Shown: positions 54,701 to 63,242 of the stretch, piece after piece
Position numbering within the stretch: the stretch's first letter is position 1
How the letters are laid out: each line of letters opens with the position of its first letter
NCBI RefSeq assembly: GCF_905220565.1
Contig: NC_059401.1
Coordinates: 3,745,001 to 3,809,000, forward strand
Length of the DNA stretch: 64,000 nucleotides
Direction of reading: 5' to 3'
DNA from: Melitaea cinxia
Taxonomy: Eukaryota > Arthropoda > Insecta > Lepidoptera > Nymphalidae
The notes under the pieces: model-generated
Database searches by the model: none
What the model was told of the DNA's origin: nothing
Seen by the model: only the letters and a program-made list of their open reading frames with translations
Program-made: the position numbers and the translations under genes

Positions 54701-57280
54701 ATCGCTTACCATCAGGTGAGCCATACGCTTGTTTGCCGACCTAGTTGTATAAAAAAAGAGATCCTTCCCCAGATGGAATAAAAGAGTGTTTTTAACTAAC
54801 ATTGAAACTAAATATTAGAAATGTGACATTTGAATACGGTATTCTATATTGAATGAAGGCTTTGTGTATTTATCGAATAATATTATTAAAATCGGAATGT
54901 CCAATGATCTTCACGAAGTAATTCAATAAGCTGTACAAATTGAATTAAAGTCTGTCGCAGTTAACCATTGGGGTCAGACTAAATTAACAATTGTAATCAA
55001 TTTATATACGCGCTGATGTTTTAACAAGGACTCTACGTGACATTGCTTTCAACCTGATTCGACTAACACGTTTCCAAGATCTCGTATTTTAATTAGTACT
55101 TTCTGGAAACAAATACTAAAATGTTTCTTTCTAAGTAGCATATTAAATTCAATATATAACCTTATTTTCAGGTTGGTTTTACCTCACTGTCGATATACAT
55201 TTTATTACTGGTTCAAGATTACCAAATTTTTGGTTAGTTACCTGGTGGACGATTCCGGTCTTATTAATGGGTATAACGGGTTGGTGGTTACGGTCACTGC
55301 TAAGGAGTACTTGGGGCGAAGTACAAACATTATGGCCTTTAGGTGTCGTTTTTATAGGAATATTAATAGTTATGGTGGTGATGGCAGCTGTAGCTGTAGC
55401 GAAAGAGGAACAATTTAATTTACTTACTGTAAGTATTTTGAACTAAACTACATGGCCTATTATTTAACAATATAACACGGTAGACGCGTTGGCTCAGCGG
55501 TCCCGCACTGGCTATTGCGCTAGGGGTCGCGGGTTTGATCCCCGCGCACGACAAACATTTGTGTTGGTAATACAGACGTTTGCTGTAGTCTGAACGTTTG
55601 TGCTTGTGTATGTGTATATATTAAAACATTTATTTTATTTTTATTAAATCAAGCGACCTGTGCTTAGTAATTGTGTTTGATAGTAAACGAAAAAAGTCGA
55701 CTACAATAACATCGACAAGTAATATTTTAACGCAAATAGACGAAAATAATTGTGTTTGCTCGCAAACAAAAAAAAACCGACTTCAATTACATCGACGAGT
55801 AATACAACGTAGATCGACGAAAAAATAGTCAAGTAACTACGCGTTATCAACGATTACTCAAAAAGTAGTTATCAAATCTCAATAAAATTTATATGTGGTC
55901 ACATGACAAATATCAGCTTTCGATTAAATTAAAAATTATTAAAATCGGTACAACCAGTAAAAAGTTATTGCGGATTTTCAAGAAGTTTCCTCGATTTCTC
56001 TAAGATCCCATTATCAGATCCTAGTTTTCTTATCATGGTACTAAACTAGGGATATCTTCTTTCCAACAAAAGAAGAATTATCAAAATCGGTACACCCAGT
56101 AAAAAGTTAGGCGGTTTTTCGAGGGTTCCCACGATTTCTCTGGGATCCCATCATCAGATCCTGGTTTCTTTATCATTGTACTAAACTAAGAACTTCTTCT
56201 TCCCAACAAAAAAAAAATTATCAAAATCGGTACATCCAGTAGAAAGTTATGTGGTATAATACAACGTAGGTCGACGAAAAAAGCGTCAAGTAAAAACGCA
56301 TTATTAGATATAACTCAAAAAGTAGTTGTTAGATCTCAAATAAATTTAAATGGGACCAGTTGACACACACCACCTTTTGATTAAAAAAAAATTGTCGAAA
56401 TTGGTCCACACGGTCAAAAGTTCTGATGTAACATACATAAAAAAATACAGTAGAAATGAGAACCTCCTCCTTTTTTGGAAGTCGGTTAAAAATTAACAAA
56501 CGCACCGCACGCATCAGTACGATTTTCGAACGTCCCCCTTGATTTATCTAGGATGCCGCCATCAGATCCTGGCTATCCACGAACACACATAAAAAAATAT
56601 ACATATACCGTCGAATTGAGAAACCTCCATTTTTAAATAAATTATTAATATATATTTTATTCGCATAAGAAAAAAAATACCTTAACGTCAACTCGTATTC
56701 AAATAAGTCTTCTTTAGTTTAAAATTTATTAAAGAAAGAAACTCAGATCAGTCTCTTTAGTATATCAAAGTAATTATGTATAATATATATGTATATTTTT
56801 TTTTAGAAAATGGCATCAGCCTTTCGACCTTCTCGACTTTGGGGACCCGAAGAACCAATGGCAAGATACGTTTGGATGTCTCAAAGATTTATAAACGAAA
56901 ACGCTAATTCCGAACAAGAATTTAATACCGACACCAAAACGTTTAACCACATTATAACAAAATATCACGAGAAAGGCAACGAAATATACAACGAAGATTG
57001 GTTGCATGCAACTGATGCATTCAAAAGTTCACCTAAAGCTTTGGTGAAAAACGACATTATAAGAAAAGAAGACACACTTTATAATGACATAGGTGCAATT
57101 TATTCTATACCAACTGTTTCATCTAGCAAAAGAAGAAAAAAAGAAGATGAACAATTCCGTTCACCAAATATATGTATTGCCAAAGATGAATTGGGAGGTG
57201 CAATAAACTGTAACTGCAATAGGCACTTTCAACTGAATGTGCCTGATTTAAGAAATAACGAACTATCGACTAGTCTATAG
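48459..57280 (+). CDS. Divergent SLC6-family (Na+/neurotransmitter symporter-like) transporter, 5' partial
   Basis: Nine exons (48459-48702, 49805-49947, 50187-50227, 50875-50967, 52479-52742, 53221-53428, 54075-54291, 55172-55428, 56807-57280) join in phase into 646 aa plus stop; all introns are GT-AG. Twelve membrane segments in SLC6 order are visible. TM1 has FNLVRLP where the family has GN-V-W-R-F-P, keeping the Asn and gating Arg. TM2 ends LAMGQLS. EL2 has two Cys and sites NAS and NAT. TM6 reads LLSTHIVSG where S-L-G-x-G is expected, and TM8 reads SGIVT where L-G-[IL]-D-S is expected. TM10-11 (FVFIYG, WTIPVLL) and the post-TM12 WGPEEP are typical. A ~150-residue C-tail has basic SSKRRKKED and ends TSL. 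The N-terminus before TM1 is missing. Substrate is unknown; insect orphan SLC6 proteins such as bedraggled or bloated tubules are possible relatives. It is the only clear host gene here. Confidence 0.85.
48887..49213 (-). mobile_element. Helitron-like element in SLC6 intron, inverted
   Basis: Begins CTAGCTGTACCCGCAATATC and contains 'taaatcggtccagccatttc' and a CAGACAGACAG-type run before the end near TTGTATAGAT. Familiar non-autonomous lepidopteran layout. Confidence 0.55.
49805..49947 (+). CDS. SLC6 exon b (TM3)
   Basis: Acceptor CTCTTTCAG, donor GTAAGG. Encodes GVGHLKIITS, then TM3 and the first EL2 cysteine (KDCTK). Residues 82-129. Confidence 0.85.
50187..50227 (+). CDS. SLC6 micro-exon c (EL2)
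   Basis: 41-bp exon between TTATTTTTCAG and GTACGT. Encodes NGYENKMNASECF plus two bases; it supplies an N-glycosylation site and the second EL2 cysteine. It is supported by perfect phase with both neighbours. Confidence 0.75.
50445..50690 (+). repeat. Family D repeat in SLC6 intron
   Basis: Best copy of family D, preceded by a (CATCAT)n run and containing 'ctgcagtccactgctggaca' and 'gacgctgctgcccgtcttcg'. Confidence 0.65.
50875..50967 (+). CDS. SLC6 exon d (TM4)
   Basis: Acceptor AACAATTTCAG, donor GTAAGT. Encodes ATFLAPFTEQPQYLGV and TM4. The split Asn codon across the preceding junction forms an N-A-T sequon. Confidence 0.8.
51120..51410 (-). mobile_element. SINE family G in SLC6 intron, inverted
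   Basis: The minus-strand head has box A (ATTGGCGCAGTTTGTAGTG) and box B (GGTTCGATTCC), both well kept, then 'gtaacacaagcattaagttg'. Same family as 35120-35395. Confidence 0.7.
51470..51650 (-). mobile_element. LINE 3' end fragment in SLC6 intron, inverted
   Basis: Minus strand reads a TGGTAGATATCTTCTCTAGA hairpin-type phrase and ends near AATAAAGAATATA, matching the general layout of the other LINE tails though from a different family. Confidence 0.5.
52479..52742 (+). CDS. SLC6 exon e (TM5-TM6)
   Basis: Acceptor CTCTTTCTAG, donor GTAAGG. Covers TM5 (SLVTLAPVIIIVAIVLC), EL3 (CENWTSLSQPYIW) and TM6 with the altered unwound region THIVS. Confidence 0.85.
53221..53428 (+). CDS. SLC6 exon f (TM7-TM8)
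   Basis: Acceptor TACTTCCAG, donor GTAAGT. Encodes TM7, a short EL4 (GSEDNKDSS) and most of TM8 with SGIVT. Confidence 0.85.
54075..54291 (+). CDS. SLC6 exon g (TM9-TM10)
   Basis: Acceptor TTTCTTTTCAG, donor GTAAGT. Encodes FPIYDKLHRVAGDHWR, TM9 and TM10 ending FVFIYG. Confidence 0.85.
54330..54490 (+). repeat. Family A copy in SLC6 intron, forward half of an inverted pair
   Basis: Runs from 'ggtaagcaattatcgtagcc' to 'cagtattatttagc'. The opposite-facing copy starts three bases later. Confidence 0.6.
54493..54760 (-). repeat. Family A copy in SLC6 intron, reverse half of an inverted pair
   Basis: Nearly complete inverted copy from 'ctgaagtagggcacagcagg' to 'cgcttgtttgccgaccta'. Confidence 0.65.
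55172..55428 (+). CDS. SLC6 exon h (TM11-TM12)
   Basis: Acceptor TTATTTTCAG, donor GTAAGT. Encodes WFYLTVDIHFITGSRLPNFW, TM11 and TM12. Confidence 0.85.
55478..55640 (+). mobile_element. tRNA-derived SINE in SLC6 intron
   Basis: tRNA-like head with box A (GCGTTGGCTCAGCGGT) and box B (CGCGGGTTTGATCCCCGCG), then the 'acaaacatttgtgttggtaa' and 'tgaacgtttgtgcttgtgta' tail. Same type as the fragment at 398. Confidence 0.65.
55665..56640 (+). mobile_element. Cluster of family C repeats in the last SLC6 intron
   Basis: A scrap (55665-55747), a long copy (55748 hairpin GTTTGCTCGCAAAC to GGAAGTCGGTTAAAAA at about 56491) and a 3' scrap (56492-56640) lie in the same orientation, as if one copy inserted into another. 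No ORF. Confidence 0.7.
56807..57280 (+). CDS. SLC6 last exon (cytoplasmic tail)
   Basis: Acceptor ATTTTTTTTTAG. 157 codons then TAG. Starts KMASAFRPSRLWGPEEP, matching the WGP motif after TM12, then a long hydrophilic tail with SSKRRKKED, NCNCN and the terminal STSL. Confidence 0.85.
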   Translation, partial: KMASAFRPSRLWGPEEPMARYVWMSQRFINENANSEQEFNTDTKTFNHIITKYHEKGNEIYNEDWLHATDAFKSSPKALVKNDIIRKEDTLYNDIGAIYSIPTVSSSKRRKKEDEQFRSPNICIAKDELGGAINCNCNRHFQLNVPDLRNNELSTSL

Positions 57281-57557
57281 ATAAAAAAATCCAAATCTTT
57301 TCGTACAACGACTTATATGTCTAGTCGACTAACCAATTATGTGCAATTTTGATATTGTTCTCAATCACAAATATGCAGTTGGTAGCTTTTAATTTATTAT
57401 AGTATTAAAAACATTCCAAATATACATTAAGCTTACAAAACTATTATAGAAGGTTTTTTACAAACTGTTACAAAAGTGCTTACAGATAAACTTGATATAA
57501 TATTGAATACCTTTCTACCAAGTCTATCTCAAAGCACTTATGCATTATATTCAAGTG

Positions 57558-57612
57558 AATAAAAGAGCGTGAGATAAGGTGTATGTTATATAAAATATTA
57601 TATAAAAATAAA
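57558..57612 (+). promoter_or_regulatory. Candidate polyadenylation signals of the SLC6 gene
   Basis: AATAAA occurs at 57558-57563 and 57607-57612, about 280-330 bp after the stop, a reasonable 3' UTR length for an insect gene. Confidence 0.5.
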
Positions 57613-60430
57613 AGTTTTACAATACTTTGACTATGAACGTGAATTTATTTTCCCATTAACAGCTAAAAAATAATATTACAAAATTCACTCAATGTTCATC
57701 TTTAGTTAGAAAACTAGAAAATTCGATTCAAAGAAGGTGTGTAAATCACTTCGAATCTGGAATACATTCAGATTTTTCGATATAGGAAAACGTATACGAC
57801 ATTGGGTCAACTTAAATCCATTTCCTAACTTAAATTGGTCCAAACGAACACAGTCGCGTGCGAGTGTAAGTAATAAATAAGAAAAGTTCTACAAGTCAGC
57901 GTGACGCTAACGCTAAGCGAGTTTCAAATTTTGCTTCGACTTTGATGCAAACAATTACTTATTATTTCGAAAAGGGTCTTGCAGCGAAAAAAGTTAGGGA
58001 AATAAAAAGAGAAAAATTATAATCGTTCACGTAATGAGCAAGCGCTGTGCGGAAAATGAAAAATGATCAAAGTTTTTAAGATAAATCTTAGAAAATGTCT
58101 AAGGTATTACTTAGGGAACTTTGGCTTGTATGCTCGTTTTGGACATCGTATGCCTATATAACAAATTATTTTTAATATACTTTTATAACGAAATCTTTGA
58201 AATTATAAAAATCGTTACCTAAAAGTTGACAAAATTTCCAATCCGTGATACCCAATCAATAGTCCTCGACCAAAATATGCGTTCAATTACCAGTTTTACG
58301 AAATAGAGCGACCTTTTAATTATCAATCGATTGCTATCAAGTAAATTACAATCTGCCGATAAAAGTTGCTTCCTGCTGGGATTAATTTCTCCGAGCATCA
58401 CTGATTCTGATCAACGATATCCCTGTGAGACAAATTATATAATTTGTTCTGCGTCGCTTGAGAAAAATGTTCATGTCTTGGATGAGATAGAGAGCATCTA
58501 ATTAGGGATATTGATGTTTACTTATAATTTAAAGGGGATGGTGTTCGTGACCGTATTATCGTCTCTTGTAGAGTGCTTGTAGACTAAATAGGCTTTGATG
58601 GTATTAATCTTACCTGACCTCATTTTAAGCTAATGCTCTCGCTGGGTTCTTATCAAATTCACTTTTTTTGTTTTTATTTACAGTAATATTTTTATAGTAA
58701 TTTTTTTTACCTTTATTCTCATTGGGAATACTTTAGGTACTTTGAATATAAAGGTCCATGTTATTACTTAACATTATTAAATTTATACTTTCCTACTCAT
58801 AGGGAAAATCATATTTAAATTTAGAATTCACAGCGGGACTTCAAAATTGCACCCTTCAGCATTCTCGACTATGTATCCTGCTGTGACGCATCCCTGCCGA
58901 GCACAAAAATAAGAAAAAAACAGTACTTTAAACATGAATTCATTTTATCAATATTATTTTACTTTGAACATTTTCTTTAACAAAACAAAATATCCAGTTT
59001 GCTATGACAGTAAATATGTATACCAAATTAATCAATTTAAGTTTTTAATCAGCGTAAATATTATATAATGGCGACACTTTTCTTGTACACGCTCGTAAGA
59101 GGAGGTAATTTTTCCGCAGAAATAATGTTCGTTACCTGTTCTTAACGTCCTCAACGGCTAGTAATAACCTGTGTATAAGGCAGCCCGAGGGGCGTCGTAA
59201 GTTACGATCGCATTTATCCCTGCCAGGACTAACACCATTTGATTTTGTTCAGGTGTTTGCGATAGACTATCTTCTACTTGTATTTTCTTATTTATTTCAT
59301 TTCCCAGTAAACTTTTACAGTGTAAAAAATGTACCTCTATTATAGTTTTTTTAATTACATTTCAAAACGTTATATGTCATGCAGCAATTGAATAATAATT
59401 TTGCTGCGCTGATCTGCAGGAGCGTTGCAGTTTAGACGTGTGACTACAGGGCTAAAACAAAAAAAAATACAAAATATTTATCAGCAGTAAGCCTGTTGTT
59501 ATTTATATTCTATTTTTTTGGAATAGTTTTAAATTGTAAAAAAATATGACGTACTTCCGACCACAGACAATAGAGTAATATTTTAAGTATAGTAAAGTGA
59601 TACAAAGAGCAAATGAATGAACAATATTAATAAGCCATAGACGAATATAAAATTCATTTTTTGTTCAAATATTTAACGCTAACATATTGTTAAAATTATT
59701 TCAAAACCAAATAATATATTGAATATTTTTACTAAGAATTAGTAGAGGTACAGAATTACTAAAAAAAAAATTACATATTAATCGAGCATCGAGCATAAAA
59801 GGCAACAAATTTATATTTCGTTTATGTGAAATGGTCGGTAAAAGTCGACCTTATTAATATTATTGTCACGTTATTTGTATTTACTATGAATAAAAAACCT
59901 CGCGCCGGCGGCACACTCTCACTAACATCTAAAAAGAAGGACTAATAACATTGTTCTCCACAAAGCTCTCATTGGGTAATCCTAAGTCTCATCCTAAAGT
60001 CCCGAAAAATTTTCCTGTAAACTACAGTAAACTTTTATGCCATTTCTATGTGGTATACTTTAATATTATATGGAATAGCGTTAAAAATGTTCAGGGTGAA
60101 ATTGATATTCAGAAATATTCATAATATGAAATAAAACCTTTACAATGAACAAAATTTAAAATATAGTTAAAGAGCGTGGCCTATTTTATTGCTTATGCTG
60201 TTCATTCACTTATACTCATTCACCTCTAAAAATATTATGACCACATCCCTATTTGCCTTTTAAAAAAAGATATAGAAATGTCATACTCTAAAATATTAGT
60301 TATCTCAACTAAAGAAATTCGTATTTTAGTAGTTTTTATGTGATTAAAATGATAAATTGATATTTGTTTTTAATGAATTAAATGGTAAATAGAGTTTTAC
60401 AAATGTCTGTAAGCTAATGTGTTGTGAAAG
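57613..60430. other. Non-coding DNA downstream of the SLC6 gene
   Basis: Moderately AT-rich. 57820-57990, 58370-58640 and 59090-59270 are less AT-rich and free of recognised repeats, so they are places to look for conserved elements. No convincing exons. Confidence 0.4.
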
Positions 60431-60433
60431 TGA

Positions 60434-61331
60434 ATGATAAATGCGGAAAAACGTGAATTACGATTGACAGGGGTTTGTTTACCAAATATGACTCTTCCAA
60501 AAAAACGGAATATATATTGTAGAATAAGAAAATCTGGAAGTCTTAAGACTTTTAAAATCTGCGGAATAAACATTTCAAAAGTCATAGACAATAATATAAT
60601 GAATTTCAAAACAGAAAAATCTGACCATTCAATTATTTTGAAATTGACGAGAAATCAAAATTTAAATAAATTTTGTTCAAGGAGGTATAAAGCAGTTTTG
60701 AAATGTCATGTAGTTAGTGAGAAACTATAATTGGGCTGATGTTAGGATTGTTCAAAGGCACAAACTTGATTTTGTTTTTTATTTTTAAATAAGTAACAGT
60801 AATAATAAATTAACTAAATTGAAGAATGTCTCATACATGTAGGTGTATGCATTCTTAAGTTCGAAATTTAAATTTAGCTACTTATGTCCTTTATGAAATT
60901 CCATATTAAAAAAGTACGTACCTATGTATTGTTATATATGATTTGAAACATATTTTTAGTACCAGATTAATTATCTGTAAAGAAAAATTAATACCGAAGC
61001 TTATAGTAGAAGGTTCAACTTTAAAAAAATATCCGAAAGATTTAAAAGGATAAAATATTGCCTGAGGGTACTTTAACCCTTATCAAATAATTTACATGAG
61101 AGGTACTTATTAAGTGGGAAGATGAATTGCGTCTTATATAAAGAGACCTTATTTCTTATTGCTGCTAATTTTTTCTTCTTTTGTTTTCAGCAAAGTTGTC
61201 CAGATATGATTAATGTTTGTTACTCCGTAGGACTTTCCTTCTTTTGGATCCTAGTTCTTTGTTGTTTGTCTAAAATTTTTATTGTGTGTTATGTTATGAA
61301 AAACTGTAAAAACTTAAAGTATTTTATGTAA
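60434..61331 (+). CDS. Weak candidate two-exon small membrane protein
   Basis: A 98-codon frame from ATG 60434 encodes a Cys- and Lys-rich peptide with potential N-glycosylation sites NMT and NIS and five cysteines. About 460 bp downstream a pyrimidine-rich acceptor (TTCTTTTGTTTTCAG, ending 61190) opens a frame ending in TAA at 61331 that contains a strong hydrophobic helix (SFFWILVLCCLSKIFIVCYV). A phase-compatible donor (GTAGTT or GTTAGT near 60710) would join them, but it is a poor donor. There is no signal peptide and no recognised family. AT-rich chance frames of this length occur, so this is offered only as a candidate. Confidence 0.18.
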
Positions 61332-61724
61332 AACTTAAATTCCAAAAAAAAAATAATAATTAAATATTGACTTTAAAATTATAATTTTTTTTGTATCTAT
61401 TATACATAATTATATGCTCAAATATATTTAAAAAAAATCATTAGTTTACGTTTTGTTCTTACTCCCCATAAATAATAAAAGTATATTTAGAAGCTTGAAG
61501 ACATTTTTTTAATAAAAAGAGTAGTAAAAGAAATAGTTAAAGAGGTTAAATATTTAAAACTTCTCCAGGTTTAATTTTTTAATCATTTAATGAAGAAAAA
61601 AATATTTCCTTACTTGTTTTAAATTGTTGAATCTAAACGTATAAAACTTTTAAAAATAACGTATTTGTCTAGTCCTTTTATTTTATACGTATTATTGATA
61701 AGATTATGATGATTAAGCTTGTAA
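61332..61724. other. Non-coding AT-rich DNA
   Basis: Nothing recognised. Confidence 0.45.
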
Positions 61725-62015
61725 TATAGAACCTCTGGGCGTAGGCCTCTTTCTCCATATAGAAGGATTGCACCTTAATCCACCACGCTGCTCCAATGCG
61801 AGTTAGCGGGTATGTTGCTTATAAGTATCGAATGCTATCAAGTATTTATGATAACAACTGGGACGGACGGCCTGATATAGGAGAGACCCGCAAGAACAGA
61901 TAGCCAAATCGAGAGGGAATATTTGTTTAAATACAAATATCTATCCCGAACGGGAATCGAATCCCCAAACTGTCGGTGTTTTAGGTACCACCACACCAGA
62001 ACGGTTGTTGTTAAT
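61725..62015 (-). mobile_element. tRNA-derived SINE, family B, inverted
   Basis: Minus strand reads CGTTCTGGTGTGGTGGTACC with box B GGGGATTCGATTCCCG, the ATACTT..ATAAGCAACAT body and the family B tail near 'cacgctgctccaatgcgagt'. Confidence 0.65.
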
Positions 62016-62174
62016 AAGATCACACAAAGCATATTTTGTTAAAACACACTGTAGAGGTCGCATTTAACATTTTTTTTTAAATAGGTATAGTCCAGTCATT
62101 ACGTCGGAAAAATCGGGTTAGAAATGCAAATGAACCGAGAAAGCCAAATTTTGGATATTACGTGGGGGATGGCT

Positions 62175-62980
62175 AGAAAAGCTTAAGTTCAAATTGTCGA
62201 CCAAAATAACCTTGTGGGTTTTCCGCCATCTTGAAAAAAGGGTTAAACTCAGTTTTTTTATCATAGCTCGGTTCCCCGTTGAGATACGAAAATTTTTATA
62301 GAATACTTTTTTGTTGCTCTTTTTACGATCTACAATTAAGGTCCTATACATTTTTCACGTATCGATCATCGTTATCGAGATATCGTTAAAAAAAGCCACA
62401 AATTTTGGGAGAAAAAATTGTTTTTCGCTATTTCCTTTTTTCTCATGAAAAATATCGAAAAATGTTTGAAATAAAACTTGTAGAGCCTGTTCAGATCTAC
62501 AAATTCGTTTTTTAATTTTTCATTTTCGAGAAAAATTACGACCTCTAGCGCGCCGCAAAGTGAGTAAGACTGTGCCCGGTGTCGATTTAGCCGCTCGCAC
62601 GGTTGTATCCACAACGTAAAAATGAATGAATTATTTGCTTAAGGGAATTATTTTTAAGGGAATTATTGGTTAAGGGAATTATTGCTATACGAAATAAATG
62701 AATAAACCAGCCAAATAATAAATCAAAAACATGAAATTTATTAATCAAAAAATTTTTATGCAGCAAAAATAATAATTACACGTAGTCATTATTGTCACAC
62801 GTTTTTCTCCGTTTTGATGGTCCTGGCTGGTGTTGAAGTTCCTCCTCGGTACACTCTTCGAGTCGTGTAAATTCTTCAATCGCAGGAAATGATGCTGTGA
62901 CGGTCCAAAATTCGTAATCTTCATCTTCGTACCTAATCGTTGTTGAATAATATCTCGACTTTGGCGACATTGTCGCATGT
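62175..62980 (+). repeat. Left arm of 806-bp inverted repeat
   Basis: Position x pairs with 126175-x throughout, so the arms have no net length difference; a few substitutions are visible (for example Q/R and P/L changes in the encoded frames). The arm may begin before 62175 because the partner runs off the window. Confidence 0.9.
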
Positions 62981-63242
62981 AAATCAAAAACATGAAATTT
63001 TTAAAGATCCGCAGGAATGGGGTTGGCGACAGACGAATTACGGGCTTGAGTCAATTTGCACCACAGCCGCACCCGCTCCACCTGAACTTTTAAAACTAAT
63101 TTCGTGCAAATGTAAAGGAAAGTGTGGGGCTGCTTGTGGGTGCACGAAAGCAGGAATTAGTTGCTCGGTTATGTGCCTGCACTGCAGTGGACAGACATGC
63201 GACAATGTCGCCAAAGTCGAGATATTATTCAACGACGATTAG
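62981..63242 (+). pseudogene. CXC (Tesmin/TSO1-like) domain fragment of a TE protein
   Basis: The loop frame encodes DPQEWGWRQTNYGLES, then APAPPELLKLISCKCKGKCG and further Cys with spacing C-x-C-x3-C-x3-C-x-C-x6-C-x3-C-x2-C-x4-C-x-N, close to the zinc-binding CXC/CRC motif of Tesmin/TSO1 proteins and to TE-associated arthropod proteins that end in W-G-W...P-x-x-L-L...C-x-C. The frame stops at 63242. An acidic frame (63124-63399) with DEDYEFWTV and PGPSKRRK continues one frame over, suggesting a frameshift between domain and tail. The N-terminal bulk of the protein is absent. DNA binding is inferred from the domain only. Confidence 0.6.

Noticed and set aside
55490..55555. tRNA-like sequence with good A and B boxes
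   Set aside because: Followed by the SINE body shared with other copies; treated as a SINE promoter, not a functional tRNA.
62372..62614. Two identical 80-codon frames, here on the minus strand and at 63561-63803 on the plus strand, as a duplicated gene
   Set aside because: They are mirror positions of the palindrome arms in non-coding-looking sequence; identity reflects the duplication, not protein constraint.
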